A program made the translations under genes and the position numbers. A stretch of 14,630 nt of DNA, taken from the NCBI GenBank assembly GCA_031282605.1, contig JAITDK010000237.1:1-14630 (forward strand), written 5' to 3'. Positions 6,473 to 13,851 of this stretch are shown here, one piece after another; position 1 is the stretch's first letter; each line of letters begins with the position of its first letter. The notes beneath the pieces are model-generated. The model made no database searches. It was not told where the DNA came from and was given only the letters and a program-made list of their open reading frames with translations. Origin of the DNA: Oscillospiraceae bacterium. GTDB lineage: Bacteria; Bacillota; Clostridia; Christensenellales; Aristaeellaceae.

Positions 6473-7528
6473 ATGAAGAATAAGCGCTTCGGCAAGAAGA
6501 GCGTCGCCCAGAACATGGCGATAGCGGCTGCCTGTTTTGTCTTTATCGCCGCCGCACTGGCGCTTGTGTACCAGTACGCCCGAAATCTCGAGGTACGCTC
6601 TTATCCGGCGGCCGAGATTAAGGGCTATACGTCGGTAAACGCGTTTGCGCGGCATTTTACCTACGGCGATAAAGAATATATTTATAAAAACGATCTGACG
6701 ACGATATTGTTTATGGGTATTGATAAAACGGCGGAGGCCGTAAAAGCCGCGGACAGCGATCCGTTTCCAAGCTTCCGCAGCGGCGGACAAGCTGATTTCC
6801 TGATGCTGTTCGTACTGGATCCCAACGCAAAGAAGATCACAAGGCTGATGATCGACCGCGACACAATGGCGGAGATTACCACGCTGGGTGTGTTCGGCAA
6901 CGTATCCGGCACACGCATAGAACGACTCAGCCTGTCGCATGGCTTTGGCGACGGCAAGGAGCAGAGCGCGGAGCTTACAGTAGACGCCGTCAGCCGCTGG
7001 CTGATGGGCATCGACATCAACTTCTATATCGCGATGAACCTTGACGGCATTCCCCTGCTAAACGATACGGTCGGCGGCATAACGGTCACTCTGGAGGACG
7101 ACCTCAGCCAGTTTGACGCCGCGTTCGTGCCCGGAGCTACGGTGACGCTGCACGGGGAGCAAACCGTCTGGTTTGTGCGCCAACGCTTGACGATCGGCGA
7201 CGGCACGAACGAGGCGCGCATGAAGCGTCAGCGCGTGTACCTGAACGCGCTGGCCGATAACATCGCGCAGAAGATACACGAAGATGTCAACTGGATCGAT
7301 AGACTGTTCGATGTGCTCCAGGGCAGTATGGTATCCAATATGTCGCGCGGGCGCATGGTCAACGAGGCTTACAAGGCGATGGACTATGAAGCCGGCCCGA
7401 TGGACATGCTCCCTGGCGTTCACAATCTGGACGCGGACGGCTATATTGAATTCTGGCCTGACGAGCAGGCGCTGACGGAATGGGCGCTTAATACGTTTGC
7501 TGAAGAAGCGCTGGATAGCGCTAATTAA
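6473..7528 (+). CDS. LCP (LytR-CpsA-Psr) family protein
   Basis: A 351-residue membrane-anchored protein of the LytR-CpsA-Psr family. Members transfer lipid-linked glycopolymers such as capsule or teichoic acid to peptidoglycan on the outer face of the membrane. One N-terminal transmembrane helix (about 14-34) is preceded by a basic cytoplasmic tail. The LCP domain runs from about 76 to 265: TTILFMGIDK (76-85), GQADFLMLFVLD with D108, MIDRDT with R129, a NFYIAMNLDGIPLLNDTVGG block (183-202), WFVRQR with R236 and R238, then EARMKRQR (247-254). These are the acidic and arginine positions expected to bind the pyrophosphate lipid and Mg. The ATG at 6473 has GGATGA upstream at a good distance; an ATG at 6464 (three residues more) is possible. 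It sits 18 nt before cpsC, which fits a role in attaching the polymer this module controls. Confidence 0.9.
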   Translation: MKNKRFGKKSVAQNMAIAAACFVFIAAALALVYQYARNLEVRSYPAAEIKGYTSVNAFARHFTYGDKEYIYKNDLTTILFMGIDKTAEAVKAADSDPFPSFRSGGQADFLMLFVLDPNAKKITRLMIDRDTMAEITTLGVFGNVSGTRIERLSLSHGFGDGKEQSAELTVDAVSRWLMGIDINFYIAMNLDGIPLLNDTVGGITVTLEDDLSQFDAAFVPGATVTLHGEQTVWFVRQRLTIGDGTNEARMKRQRVYLNALADNIAQKIHEDVNWIDRLFDVLQGSMVSNMSRGRMVNEAYKAMDYEAGPMDMLPGVHNLDADGYIEFWPDEQALTEWALNTFAEEALDSAN

Positions 7529-7546
7529 TATTAAGTAGAGGTAATT

Positions 7547-8383
7547 ATGCGAGAGAACAAGGGTGGTCTGGCGGAGACTGAACTGCAGCAGGCGGTCGCC
7601 TTGCATGACGCCGTTAACCAGGATGCGGAATCGGAGATAGACCTGCTTGAGCTGTTCTATCGCTTGATGGAAAACATCTGGTACATCGTCGGCGCGGCTG
7701 TGGCGGCGGCCGTGCTGGTTGGCGTCTACAGTTTCTTCATCGCGCATCCCATTTACGAATCCACCGCAAAGATATACGTCATCACGAAAGACTCCGCGCT
7801 GAACCTGCAGGACCTGCAGATCGGTTCGCAGTTGACGAACGACTATCAAGAGTTGTTCAAGGTGCGCGAGGTTAATGAAGAGGTCATTCTGCGACTGGGT
7901 CTCCCATACACGGTGGACGAACTGGGCGAAAGGATCACGCTCTCCAACCCCGCGAACACACGCATACTCTATATCGCCGCACGTTCGGAGGATCCGATTG
8001 AGGCGATGAACATCGCCAACTCGTTCTCCGAGATCGTCCGGCAGACGGTCAAGGAGCGATTCAAGTCGGAAGAACCGACTGTGTTGTCGGAAGCGCAGCA
8101 GTCGCTGATACCGATCAGCCCCAACAAGACGCGCAACACGCTGGTGGGCGCTGTCGTCGGAGCGTTTCTAGCCATCGGCGTGATATTCTTACTGTTCGTG
8201 ATGGACGACAAGCTCAAGTCGTCGGATGATCTGGCCAAGTATATCGGATTGCCCACCCTGGCGGTAATGCCCATGCTGGGCGCCACTCACGCGCATCACC
8301 CATACTATATGTCGCACAAGGCGAAGACCATAAATATCGATAGATCCAAGGATTCTAAGGGCGGAAAGGCAGGCGTGGCATGA
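7547..8383 (+). CDS. cpsC: Wzz/CpsC-type polysaccharide co-polymerase and kinase activator
   Basis: A 278-residue chain-length determinant protein. EIDLLELFYRLMENIWYIV (30-48) leads into TM1 (about 44-66). A Wzz-type extracellular domain follows (67-185, with YESTAKIYVIT at 70-80 and EDPIEAMNIAN at 148-158). A proline-containing PISPNKTRN (189-197) precedes TM2 (about 198-219), and the cytoplasmic tail has KSSDDLAKYIGLPTLAVMP (224-242). In Gram-positive bacteria this split protein is known to recruit and activate the CpsD kinase through that tail and to set polymer chain length. The ATG has AGAGGT 4-5 nt upstream. It overlaps cpsD by 4 bp (ATGA), implying translational coupling. The last 35 residues are polar and variable, with a His/Tyr patch at 248-254. 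Confidence 0.92.
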   Translation: MRENKGGLAETELQQAVALHDAVNQDAESEIDLLELFYRLMENIWYIVGAAVAAAVLVGVYSFFIAHPIYESTAKIYVITKDSALNLQDLQIGSQLTNDYQELFKVREVNEEVILRLGLPYTVDELGERITLSNPANTRILYIAARSEDPIEAMNIANSFSEIVRQTVKERFKSEEPTVLSEAQQSLIPISPNKTRNTLVGAVVGAFLAIGVIFLLFVMDDKLKSSDDLAKYIGLPTLAVMPMLGATHAHHPYYMSHKAKTINIDRSKDSKGGKAGVA

Positions 8384-9105
8384 AATCAGCTGATATAACG
8401 GAACTGCCGAAGATGGATTATCCATGCACGGAAGCGCTGAATACACTCTGCACCAATCTCTCGTTCTCCGGCTTCAATGTAAAGAGCGTGATGTTGACCA
8501 GTTGCCGATCTGGCGAGGGTAAGTCGTTCCTCACGCTGAACCTCATGCGTGCGCTAGCCGGGTTGGGCAAGTCGGTGGTAATGATAGACGCCGATATGCG
8601 CCGGTCGATGCTGATCAGCCGATACGGCATCCGCACCGCGCACAAGCCGATGGGGCTGGCGCAATACCTTGCCAGTCAATGCGAATGCGAGGATGTGCTG
8701 TATCAGACCAACATCCCGAACGCGCACATGATATTCCACGGCCATGAAGTTGCGAATACCCTGGCGCTACTAAACACGCCGCGTTTGCCGCAGCTGATAC
8801 AGTACCTAGAGCGGAATTTCGATGTAGTGCTGATCGATTCGCCGCCAATCGGTTTGATTATCGACTCCGCCGAGATCGCCAAGTATGTCGACGGCACTGT
8901 TTTTGTCGTAACAAACAACACAATCGCGCGCCGCGAGTTGCTTGAGGCCAAGAACCAGATCGCGAAAACCGGCTGCCCGATCCTGGGCGTTGTGTTGAAC
9001 AAGGTCACGTTCGACACCCACAGCGCGAAAAAACACTATTATCGGACATACTACAGCCACTACAGCAGCGGGTATTACGAGAAGAAGTCTGCCGCGAATG
9101 AGTGA
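8380..9105 (+). CDS. cpsD: CpsD/CapB-type bacterial tyrosine kinase
   Basis: A 241-residue cytoplasmic BY-kinase. It autophosphorylates a C-terminal tyrosine cluster and thereby controls polysaccharide assembly together with CpsC. Walker A is SCRSGEGKS (41-49, K48), Walker A' is VVMIDADMR (66-74) and Walker B is VVLIDSPP (149-156). Seven tyrosines fall within residues 220-233 (220, 221, 224, 225, 228, 232, 233), which is the family's phosphorylation tail. Length matches split Gram-positive kinases. One difference: the usual small PPNP-like motif before the Walker B helix region reads VANTLALLNT here (124-133). It overlaps cpsC by 4 bp, and its stop overlaps a possible GTG start of cpsB, so the genes are tightly coupled. 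The activation partner is the CpsC tail and the phosphatase partner is the next gene. Confidence 0.94.
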   Translation: MKSADITELPKMDYPCTEALNTLCTNLSFSGFNVKSVMLTSCRSGEGKSFLTLNLMRALAGLGKSVVMIDADMRRSMLISRYGIRTAHKPMGLAQYLASQCECEDVLYQTNIPNAHMIFHGHEVANTLALLNTPRLPQLIQYLERNFDVVLIDSPPIGLIIDSAEIAKYVDGTVFVVTNNTIARRELLEAKNQIAKTGCPILGVVLNKVTFDTHSAKKHYYRTYYSHYSSGYYEKKSAANE

Positions 9106-9110
9106 CGGGC

Positions 9111-9869
9111 ATGGCGTTCATTGACATTCATTCCCACCTGCTGCCGGGGCTTGACGACGGCTCAAGGGATTGGACTATGACGGAAGCGATGCTTCGTCAG
9201 GCAAAAGAAGACGACATCGGCTGCATAATCGCCACCACCCACGCCGACCCGGCGCGGAGGGAGTTTCCGTTGTTCAAGTATATGGAAACCCTTGAGAAGG
9301 CCAATCTGCTGAGCCGGCAATCGGGGCTGGGCGTCACGATCTACCCGGGCGCGGAGATCATGTACGCCGACAGTGTGACCGAACGCCTTCTTGAGGGAAA
9401 CAGGATACCAAGCCTTGCGGGATCGCGCCATACGCTGGTTGAGTTCTATCCGGACGTCAAGTTTGGCACGATCCTGGCGGCCATTAGGCGGCTGGCGAGT
9501 GTAGGCTATACGGCAGTGCTGGCGCATATCGAACGATATGAATGTTTGTATAAAAAGTATGATCGCATCGCTGAAATTAAGGCGACTGGCGCTAAGTTGC
9601 AGGTTAACTGCGGCTCGTTTGTGAAGAAACCCGGTTTTTTTGCCGCTCGTTACCTGGACAAACTGCTGACGGACGGCGTGATCGATTTCTTGGCGACGGA
9701 CGCGCACAGCGATACCGTGCGACGGATAAACATGAAGGAAGCTTACGACATCATTATCAAACGCAGACCCGACGATGGTTGGTTGTTTCAGGGTGTAGGT
9801 TTGGGGATTGGCGAGCATTCCCATGCCGTTGTGGAGGCGAAGGGAGAGCCCGTCACCGCCTCCCCATAA
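9111..9869 (+). CDS. cpsB: CpsB/CapC-type PHP tyrosine-protein phosphatase
   Basis: A 252-residue metal-dependent phosphatase of the PHP family, which dephosphorylates the CpsD tyrosine cluster. Metal-binding positions are visible: DIHSH (H7, H9), DD at 15-16, TTHADP (H44), YPGAEIMY (E82), LAHIERYE (H139), and ATDAHS (D197, H199). The start is uncertain. The ATG at 9111 gives the usual MxFIDIHSHLLPG beginning, while a GTG at 9102 would overlap the cpsD stop; neither has a clear ribosome site, consistent with translation coupled to cpsD. It is the last gene of the operon. Its end overlaps the convergent aminotransferase gene by 17 bp, so the glycosyltransferase genes that often follow cpsBCD are absent here. 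Confidence 0.93.
   Translation: MAFIDIHSHLLPGLDDGSRDWTMTEAMLRQAKEDDIGCIIATTHADPARREFPLFKYMETLEKANLLSRQSGLGVTIYPGAEIMYADSVTERLLEGNRIPSLAGSRHTLVEFYPDVKFGTILAAIRRLASVGYTAVLAHIERYECLYKKYDRIAEIKATGAKLQVNCGSFVKKPGFFAARYLDKLLTDGVIDFLATDAHSDTVRRINMKEAYDIIIKRRPDDGWLFQGVGLGIGEHSHAVVEAKGEPVTASP
9833..9863. other. Inverted repeat across the cpsB/aminotransferase junction
   Basis: GGAGGCG (9833-9839) is perfectly complementary to CGCCTCC (9857-9863), with a 17-nt loop. It spans part of the 17-bp tail-to-tail overlap. Neither side has a T tract, so termination is unproven. It is the only structure at the junction that might end the two converging transcripts. Confidence 0.3.
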
Positions 9870-11016
9870 TCCTCCGCAGATCCCTCAGACGATCCAGCGC
9901 CGCGTCGAGTATGTCTATATTTCTCGCGAAATGCAGGCGTACCAAATGATTTACGTCCTCGCGAAAGAAACTGGAACCAGGCACCGCGCCGACGCCGACT
10001 CGCTCCGCCAGCTCTTCGCAAAACACCATGTCGCTGTCATACTTGAACTCCGATATATCCAGCAGAACATAATACGCGCCCTGCGGATCCGTGTGCCGCA
10101 ACCCCAGCGCGTCCAATCCGTTCAGCATCCTATCCCGCTTGCGCGTGTATTGCGCCAGAAGCTCCGCGTAATACGCGTCCGGGAATTTCAGCGCCAATAC
10201 GGCGGCCTCTTGCAGCGGCGCGGCCGCGCCAACCGTCAGGAAATCGTGCACTTTGCGCACGACGTCGATGATCGGCGGCGGCGCGATCACATAACCCAGC
10301 CGCCACCCCGTCATAGAATATGTCTTCGAAAGCGACGAACAGCATATCGTGCGCTCCCGCATACCTGGCAGCGAGGCCATATACACGTGCTTATGCGGCG
10401 CGTATACTATGTGTTCATACACTTCATCCGTTATAATATACGCGTCGTACCGCTTAGCCAAGTCCGCGATAAACTCCAACTCATCCCGTGTGAATACTTT
10501 TCCGCTCGGGTTGGATGGGTTGCATAGTATCAGCGCCTTTGGACGCTGGCGGAACGCGTCCTCCAACACGCTCGCGTCGAAGTCGAACGCCGGCGGGTTC
10601 AGCGGCACATATATCGGCTGCGCTCCGGATAGTATGGCGTCCGCGCCGTAATTCTCGTAAAACGGCGAAAACACGATCACCTTGTCGCCCGGGTCGCACA
10701 CGGTCATCATGGCGGCCATCATCGCTTCAGTCGCGCCGCACGTGACGACAATCTCCGTCTCCGGATCAGTTAGGAAACCCATGAATCTCCGCTGTTTCTC
10801 GGCCAGCGCTTGACGAAAGTTCGCCGCGCCCCATGTGATGGCGTACTGGTGAGGCAGGCTAGACGCTTCCGCGAGCCTGTCTAGAACGGGCTGTGGCGGG
10901 TTCTCGTCCGGGAATCCTTGGGAGAGATTCACGGCGCTATGCCGCAGTGATATGCGCGTCATACGACGGATCACGGAATCAGTGAACCCGGCGGTGCGCT
11001 CTGATAATGCTTTCAT
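9853..11016 (-). CDS. Class I/II PLP-dependent aminotransferase
   Basis: A 387-residue fold-type I aminotransferase of the aspartate aminotransferase superfamily, subgroup I gamma-like (kynurenine/methionine aminotransferase style). It should move an amino group between an amino acid and a 2-oxo acid using PLP in the cytoplasm. Visible blocks are VNLSQGFPDENPP (29-41), HQYAITWGAANFRQAL near 56, CNPSNPSGKVF (165-175), IITDEVYEH with D197, SSLSKTYSMTGWRLGY with the PLP lysine K231, and VGAVPGSSFF near 343. The substrate cannot be told from sequence. The ATG at 11016 is chosen because a longer TTG start at 11052 lies inside the promoter's -35 box. No ribosome site precedes it and the promoter starts transcription at the ATG, so translation is probably leaderless. 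It converges on cpsB and lies downstream of the AraC sensor on the same strand. Confidence 0.93.
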   Translation of the reverse strand: MKALSERTAGFTDSVIRRMTRISLRHSAVNLSQGFPDENPPQPVLDRLAEASSLPHQYAITWGAANFRQALAEKQRRFMGFLTDPETEIVVTCGATEAMMAAMMTVCDPGDKVIVFSPFYENYGADAILSGAQPIYVPLNPPAFDFDASVLEDAFRQRPKALILCNPSNPSGKVFTRDELEFIADLAKRYDAYIITDEVYEHIVYAPHKHVYMASLPGMRERTICCSSLSKTYSMTGWRLGYVIAPPPIIDVVRKVHDFLTVGAAAPLQEAAVLALKFPDAYYAELLAQYTRKRDRMLNGLDALGLRHTDPQGAYYVLLDISEFKYDSDMVFCEELAERVGVGAVPGSSFFREDVNHLVRLHFARNIDILDAALDRLRDLRRIMGRR

Positions 11017-11023
11017 GATGCGA

Positions 11024-11052
11024 ATAATAGCAGATATGGCTGATATTGTCAA
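11024..11052 (-). promoter_or_regulatory. Promoter giving a leaderless aminotransferase mRNA
   Basis: On the minus strand, TTGACA (complement of 11047-11052), a 17-bp spacer ending TGC, and TATTAT (complement of 11024-11029). The -10 box ends 7 nt before the A of the ATG, so transcription should start at 11017 or 11016. This leaves no room for a ribosome site. Confidence 0.75.
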
Positions 11053-11053
11053 A

Positions 11054-11069
11054 CTGCGGCTTTGCGCAG
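11054..11069. other. Small hairpin between the sensor gene and the aminotransferase promoter
   Basis: CTGCG (11054-11058) pairs with CGCAG (11065-11069) around a 6-nt loop. On the minus strand it is followed by TTTG and abuts the -35 box of the aminotransferase promoter. It is too weak to be called a terminator with confidence; the 98-bp gap between the two genes holds nothing else clear. Confidence 0.25.
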
Positions 11070-11114
11070 AGCCATCACGGATACACGGGAATTCTTAGCG
11101 GTATGGGTAAGGGG

Positions 11115-13502
11115 TTAAACGGCGCAAGCGCCTCGCCGATAATCCCGCGGCGACACCCCCGTAACCTTTTTAAACGCTCGCCTAAACGACAGCGCATTCG
11201 TGTATCCAGTATCGGACGCTATCTCCTCCACGGAACGATCCGTTTGCTTCAGCAGCTGGCACGCGTTGTTGATACGCGTCGTTTCGAGGAACGCGCTGAA
11301 TGTCTGACCTATGCTGCGTTTGAAATACTCTGAAAAATACGTTTCGGATACATTGAAACGGTTCGCCATCACGGCTACGCTCATGTCGCTGCGGGCAAAA
11401 TGCTCACGTATATACTGCTCCATTTCCCACGCGGCGTCCGACACGGCCATACCTTCATCCGCCGACTCGCTCGACCTGCGCTCAGCGTACAGATCCGCCA
11501 GCCTATCATAACACGCGCGAACCCTCTCGAATTCCACGGAGACGCTCAGCGTGGCCATGCGCATACTGAAAAAACTCTGCGGCATCCACGATAGATTTAA
11601 CGTTCCCGCGACTTGAATCAGCGTGGCGTACATATCGGCGAAGAGCGCGTATGCCATCTGCCGATCAAGGCTGCGCTTGACGAAATTCTCTTCATAGAGA
11701 TAATCGAGCGTTTCATGGAGCCGCGCTTTATCGCCGCCTGTGCAAAGCAGCATCATCTTCGTCTCAATCTCATTAGGGTATACGAAACCCCTGCCCTTGC
11801 GCGCGACTTCACGATAATGAGTCAGCGGGCGCGCGTTATCCGACGCTCTGCCGCCCGGCGCGGCGGCGTCAGTCATCATCGCGGCCTCCGCCTCGCTGTA
11901 AGATATACACAGGAAACTCGGGCGCGTTACTAAACCGCCGACATAACATCGTATGCCTCCGGCCAACTCAGATGATGCTTGCCGCTCAAAACCCTTTATG
12001 ATATCGGTGATATCCGCCGCCGTATCTCGAGACCGTATTTCGCTCGTTTCATTAAAGCACAGCACAATCCCAAGCCGCTGACGGGTAAGCGTATGGGCGT
12101 ACGCTCGCGCCGAACGTATGCTGCGCGATACGTATTCGCCGATCATGATCATGATATCAGGCGGCAGGCATCCTGGCTCGCTGGGCAGCGTCAGCACCGC
12201 GACGCTGTATGACGAGCCTTGCAGGTTGATACCCAACGACGACGCCTTTTCCAGTATTGCGCCGTCGTCGTTAAGCTCGCCGCGCAGCAGTTCCTCAAGG
12301 AAATTCTCACGGCTGGCCAGCCTTGCCCGCTCGAGTGACTTGCGCATCTCCTCCTGATCCGACAGCAGCCCGCTCACGGCGTCATTCAAGTCGCCGGGCG
12401 TAGCGCCGCCGCGAGTCGCGGACGCCAGCCTCGACAGCGCTTCCTCGTATGGACGCGCGCTGCTGCGGCTTAGATAAAGGGACAGCGTTACGCCGAGCGC
12501 CAGTATCCCGGCGAGGCTCGTCGTCAGGATTACGCGCAAATTCGCCAGCGACTTCAGGATCTCGCTTAACGGCGATACCGATATATAATACCAGCCGTTA
12601 TAGCCGCTGCGTGTATAAGTGATCAACACGCGCTCGCCGTCGACGATGTCGTGCAGACTGCCGCTGGTCTCAGTCAGGCTCAGCGATTCGAGGCGTTCCA
12701 TTGTATACATCCCGTCGGCGTCAGTTAGTATATTTAGTTCGGCGTCCGCGATGAATACCGGACCTGCGTCGTCGCCCGCCGCCCGGGACAGCGTCTGCAG
12801 CATTGTGTCGCCGATGTGCACAATGGCTGTGCCCATATTGTCCTTCAGGCCGCCGACTACGGGCAGTGTCTGCAGATAAAGGAACCCTTCCTCGCGCGTC
12901 GCATGACTCTGGTTCGTGCTGCTCTTTTTTTTGACGATGGTCCATGGTCCCGCCGCGCGGCGGTAATGGTATTGAGATAGAATTGATTCCTCAAACGCCG
13001 TATAATCCATCCCGTCATATGATACGGCCAAATCGTAGTAACGCTCCCTGCCGTATATGACGGAGGCGCCGTCCAGCGCCAGATCCGGTTTGGTCATGTA
13101 TATGATGATGTCCGCGGGCAGTTTCGCATAACTCAGCTTACTGGACAGGGCGATATGCACATCATACACCAGCGCCGCACGCGACGAGCCATACCCCGGC
13201 TTCGATTGCCTCAGCAATCGGTTCAGCACGACGTCCCGGGAGATATCTACCAGCGTGTTATCTATGTTACGCATCGATTGATCCATCGTGGTCATCGCGT
13301 CTTGCACGAGCAGCGTGCGCACCTCCAGTTCCTTGCGCTCGACAATGCGCGCCGCGCTGGGATACAGCAGCATCGCCGCCGTTAACGGCGCGATCAGTAC
13401 GATCAGGTATGATATCAAGAACCGACGCTGTAAGCGCAAATGTTGTATGAAATCACCAAGCGACTTGTACTTACTAAATCGACTATAAAAGCGATTGCGC
13501 AC
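11115..13502 (-). CDS. Membrane-bound AraC-family sensor regulator
   Basis: A 795-residue one-component regulator. TM1 is at about 27-47, followed by an extracellular region (48-323) consistent with a Cache-type sensor. TM2 is at about 324-346, then a cytoplasmic linker (347-690), and a C-terminal AraC DNA-binding domain (about 695-791) with two helix-turn-helix units: MSVAVMANRFNVSETYFSEY and RSVEEIASDTGYTNALSFRR, ending in the family pattern GVSPRDYRR. This architecture is common in Paenibacillus and Clostridia, where the gene stands beside carbohydrate ABC transporters. Here it is divergent from an LplB-like permease, so it likely senses an extracellular sugar or binding protein and activates that transporter. 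The GTG start at 13502 has AAGGAG about 8 nt upstream and no nearby ATG alternative before TM1. It appears to have its own promoter. The ligand is unknown. Confidence 0.92.
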   Translation of the reverse strand: MRNRFYSRFSKYKSLGDFIQHLRLQRRFLISYLIVLIAPLTAAMLLYPSAARIVERKELEVRTLLVQDAMTTMDQSMRNIDNTLVDISRDVVLNRLLRQSKPGYGSSRAALVYDVHIALSSKLSYAKLPADIIIYMTKPDLALDGASVIYGRERYYDLAVSYDGMDYTAFEESILSQYHYRRAAGPWTIVKKKSSTNQSHATREEGFLYLQTLPVVGGLKDNMGTAIVHIGDTMLQTLSRAAGDDAGPVFIADAELNILTDADGMYTMERLESLSLTETSGSLHDIVDGERVLITYTRSGYNGWYYISVSPLSEILKSLANLRVILTTSLAGILALGVTLSLYLSRSSARPYEEALSRLASATRGGATPGDLNDAVSGLLSDQEEMRKSLERARLASRENFLEELLRGELNDDGAILEKASSLGINLQGSSYSVAVLTLPSEPGCLPPDIMIMIGEYVSRSIRSARAYAHTLTRQRLGIVLCFNETSEIRSRDTAADITDIIKGFERQASSELAGGIRCYVGGLVTRPSFLCISYSEAEAAMMTDAAAPGGRASDNARPLTHYREVARKGRGFVYPNEIETKMMLLCTGGDKARLHETLDYLYEENFVKRSLDRQMAYALFADMYATLIQVAGTLNLSWMPQSFFSMRMATLSVSVEFERVRACYDRLADLYAERRSSESADEGMAVSDAAWEMEQYIREHFARSDMSVAVMANRFNVSETYFSEYFKRSIGQTFSAFLETTRINNACQLLKQTDRSVEEIASDTGYTNALSFRRAFKKVTGVSPRDYRRGACAV

Positions 13503-13525
13503 GGCGGCGTCTCCTTCCTGTGCAT

Positions 13526-13567
13526 ATTATACCTTTATATTATACCGCAGTTACGCGATTCGAACAA
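13526..13567 (-). promoter_or_regulatory. Promoter region of the AraC-family sensor gene, two -10 boxes
   Basis: On the minus strand, TTGTTC (complement of 13562-13567), a 17-bp spacer and TATAAT (complement of 13539-13544) form a good promoter with start near 13532. A second TATAAT (complement of 13526-13531) lies 13 bp downstream but lacks a good -35. The ribosome site follows about 20 nt after the first start site. Confidence 0.6.
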
Positions 13568-13743
13568 GCCGCCTTTCGCGTTTCCCGCCGGATGTATGCT
13601 TCAGGTTGATCGTTCGCCGTTTACTCGATACAATCCGTAGGAAAAACATACAACGCATTGGATCGCCTGAAAGGGAAAGCCGGATTATGCGAGGATTCTC
13701 ATCATAACGACAGCATATAGCACAGATTACCACAAAGTGTTCC

Positions 13744-13773
13744 TTGCGCCTTATACAAATAAAGCTGTATAGT
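13744..13773 (+). promoter_or_regulatory. Candidate promoter of the ABC permease gene
   Basis: TTGCGC (13744-13749), an 18-bp spacer and TATAGT (13768-13773), placing the start near 13780 and giving a leader of about 72 nt. Both hexamers are imperfect, as expected for an activator-dependent promoter. A short inverted repeat TATAC (13752-13756) / GTATA (13767-13771) overlaps the spacer and -10. The rest of the 349-bp gap between 13503 and 13851 holds the divergent sensor promoter and no gene I can support. Confidence 0.45.
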
Positions 13774-13851
13774 ATATCCATAAAACATGACGGCAGGCGG
13801 CAAGATTTCCGGTTAGGCGCCACGCGCGCCGACCCATGCAGGAGGTATACC

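Noticed and set aside
9808..10527. 239-codon plus-strand frame opposite the aminotransferase
   Set aside because: Shadow of a strongly conserved PLP enzyme on the other strand; Arg/Gln-rich with no family features.
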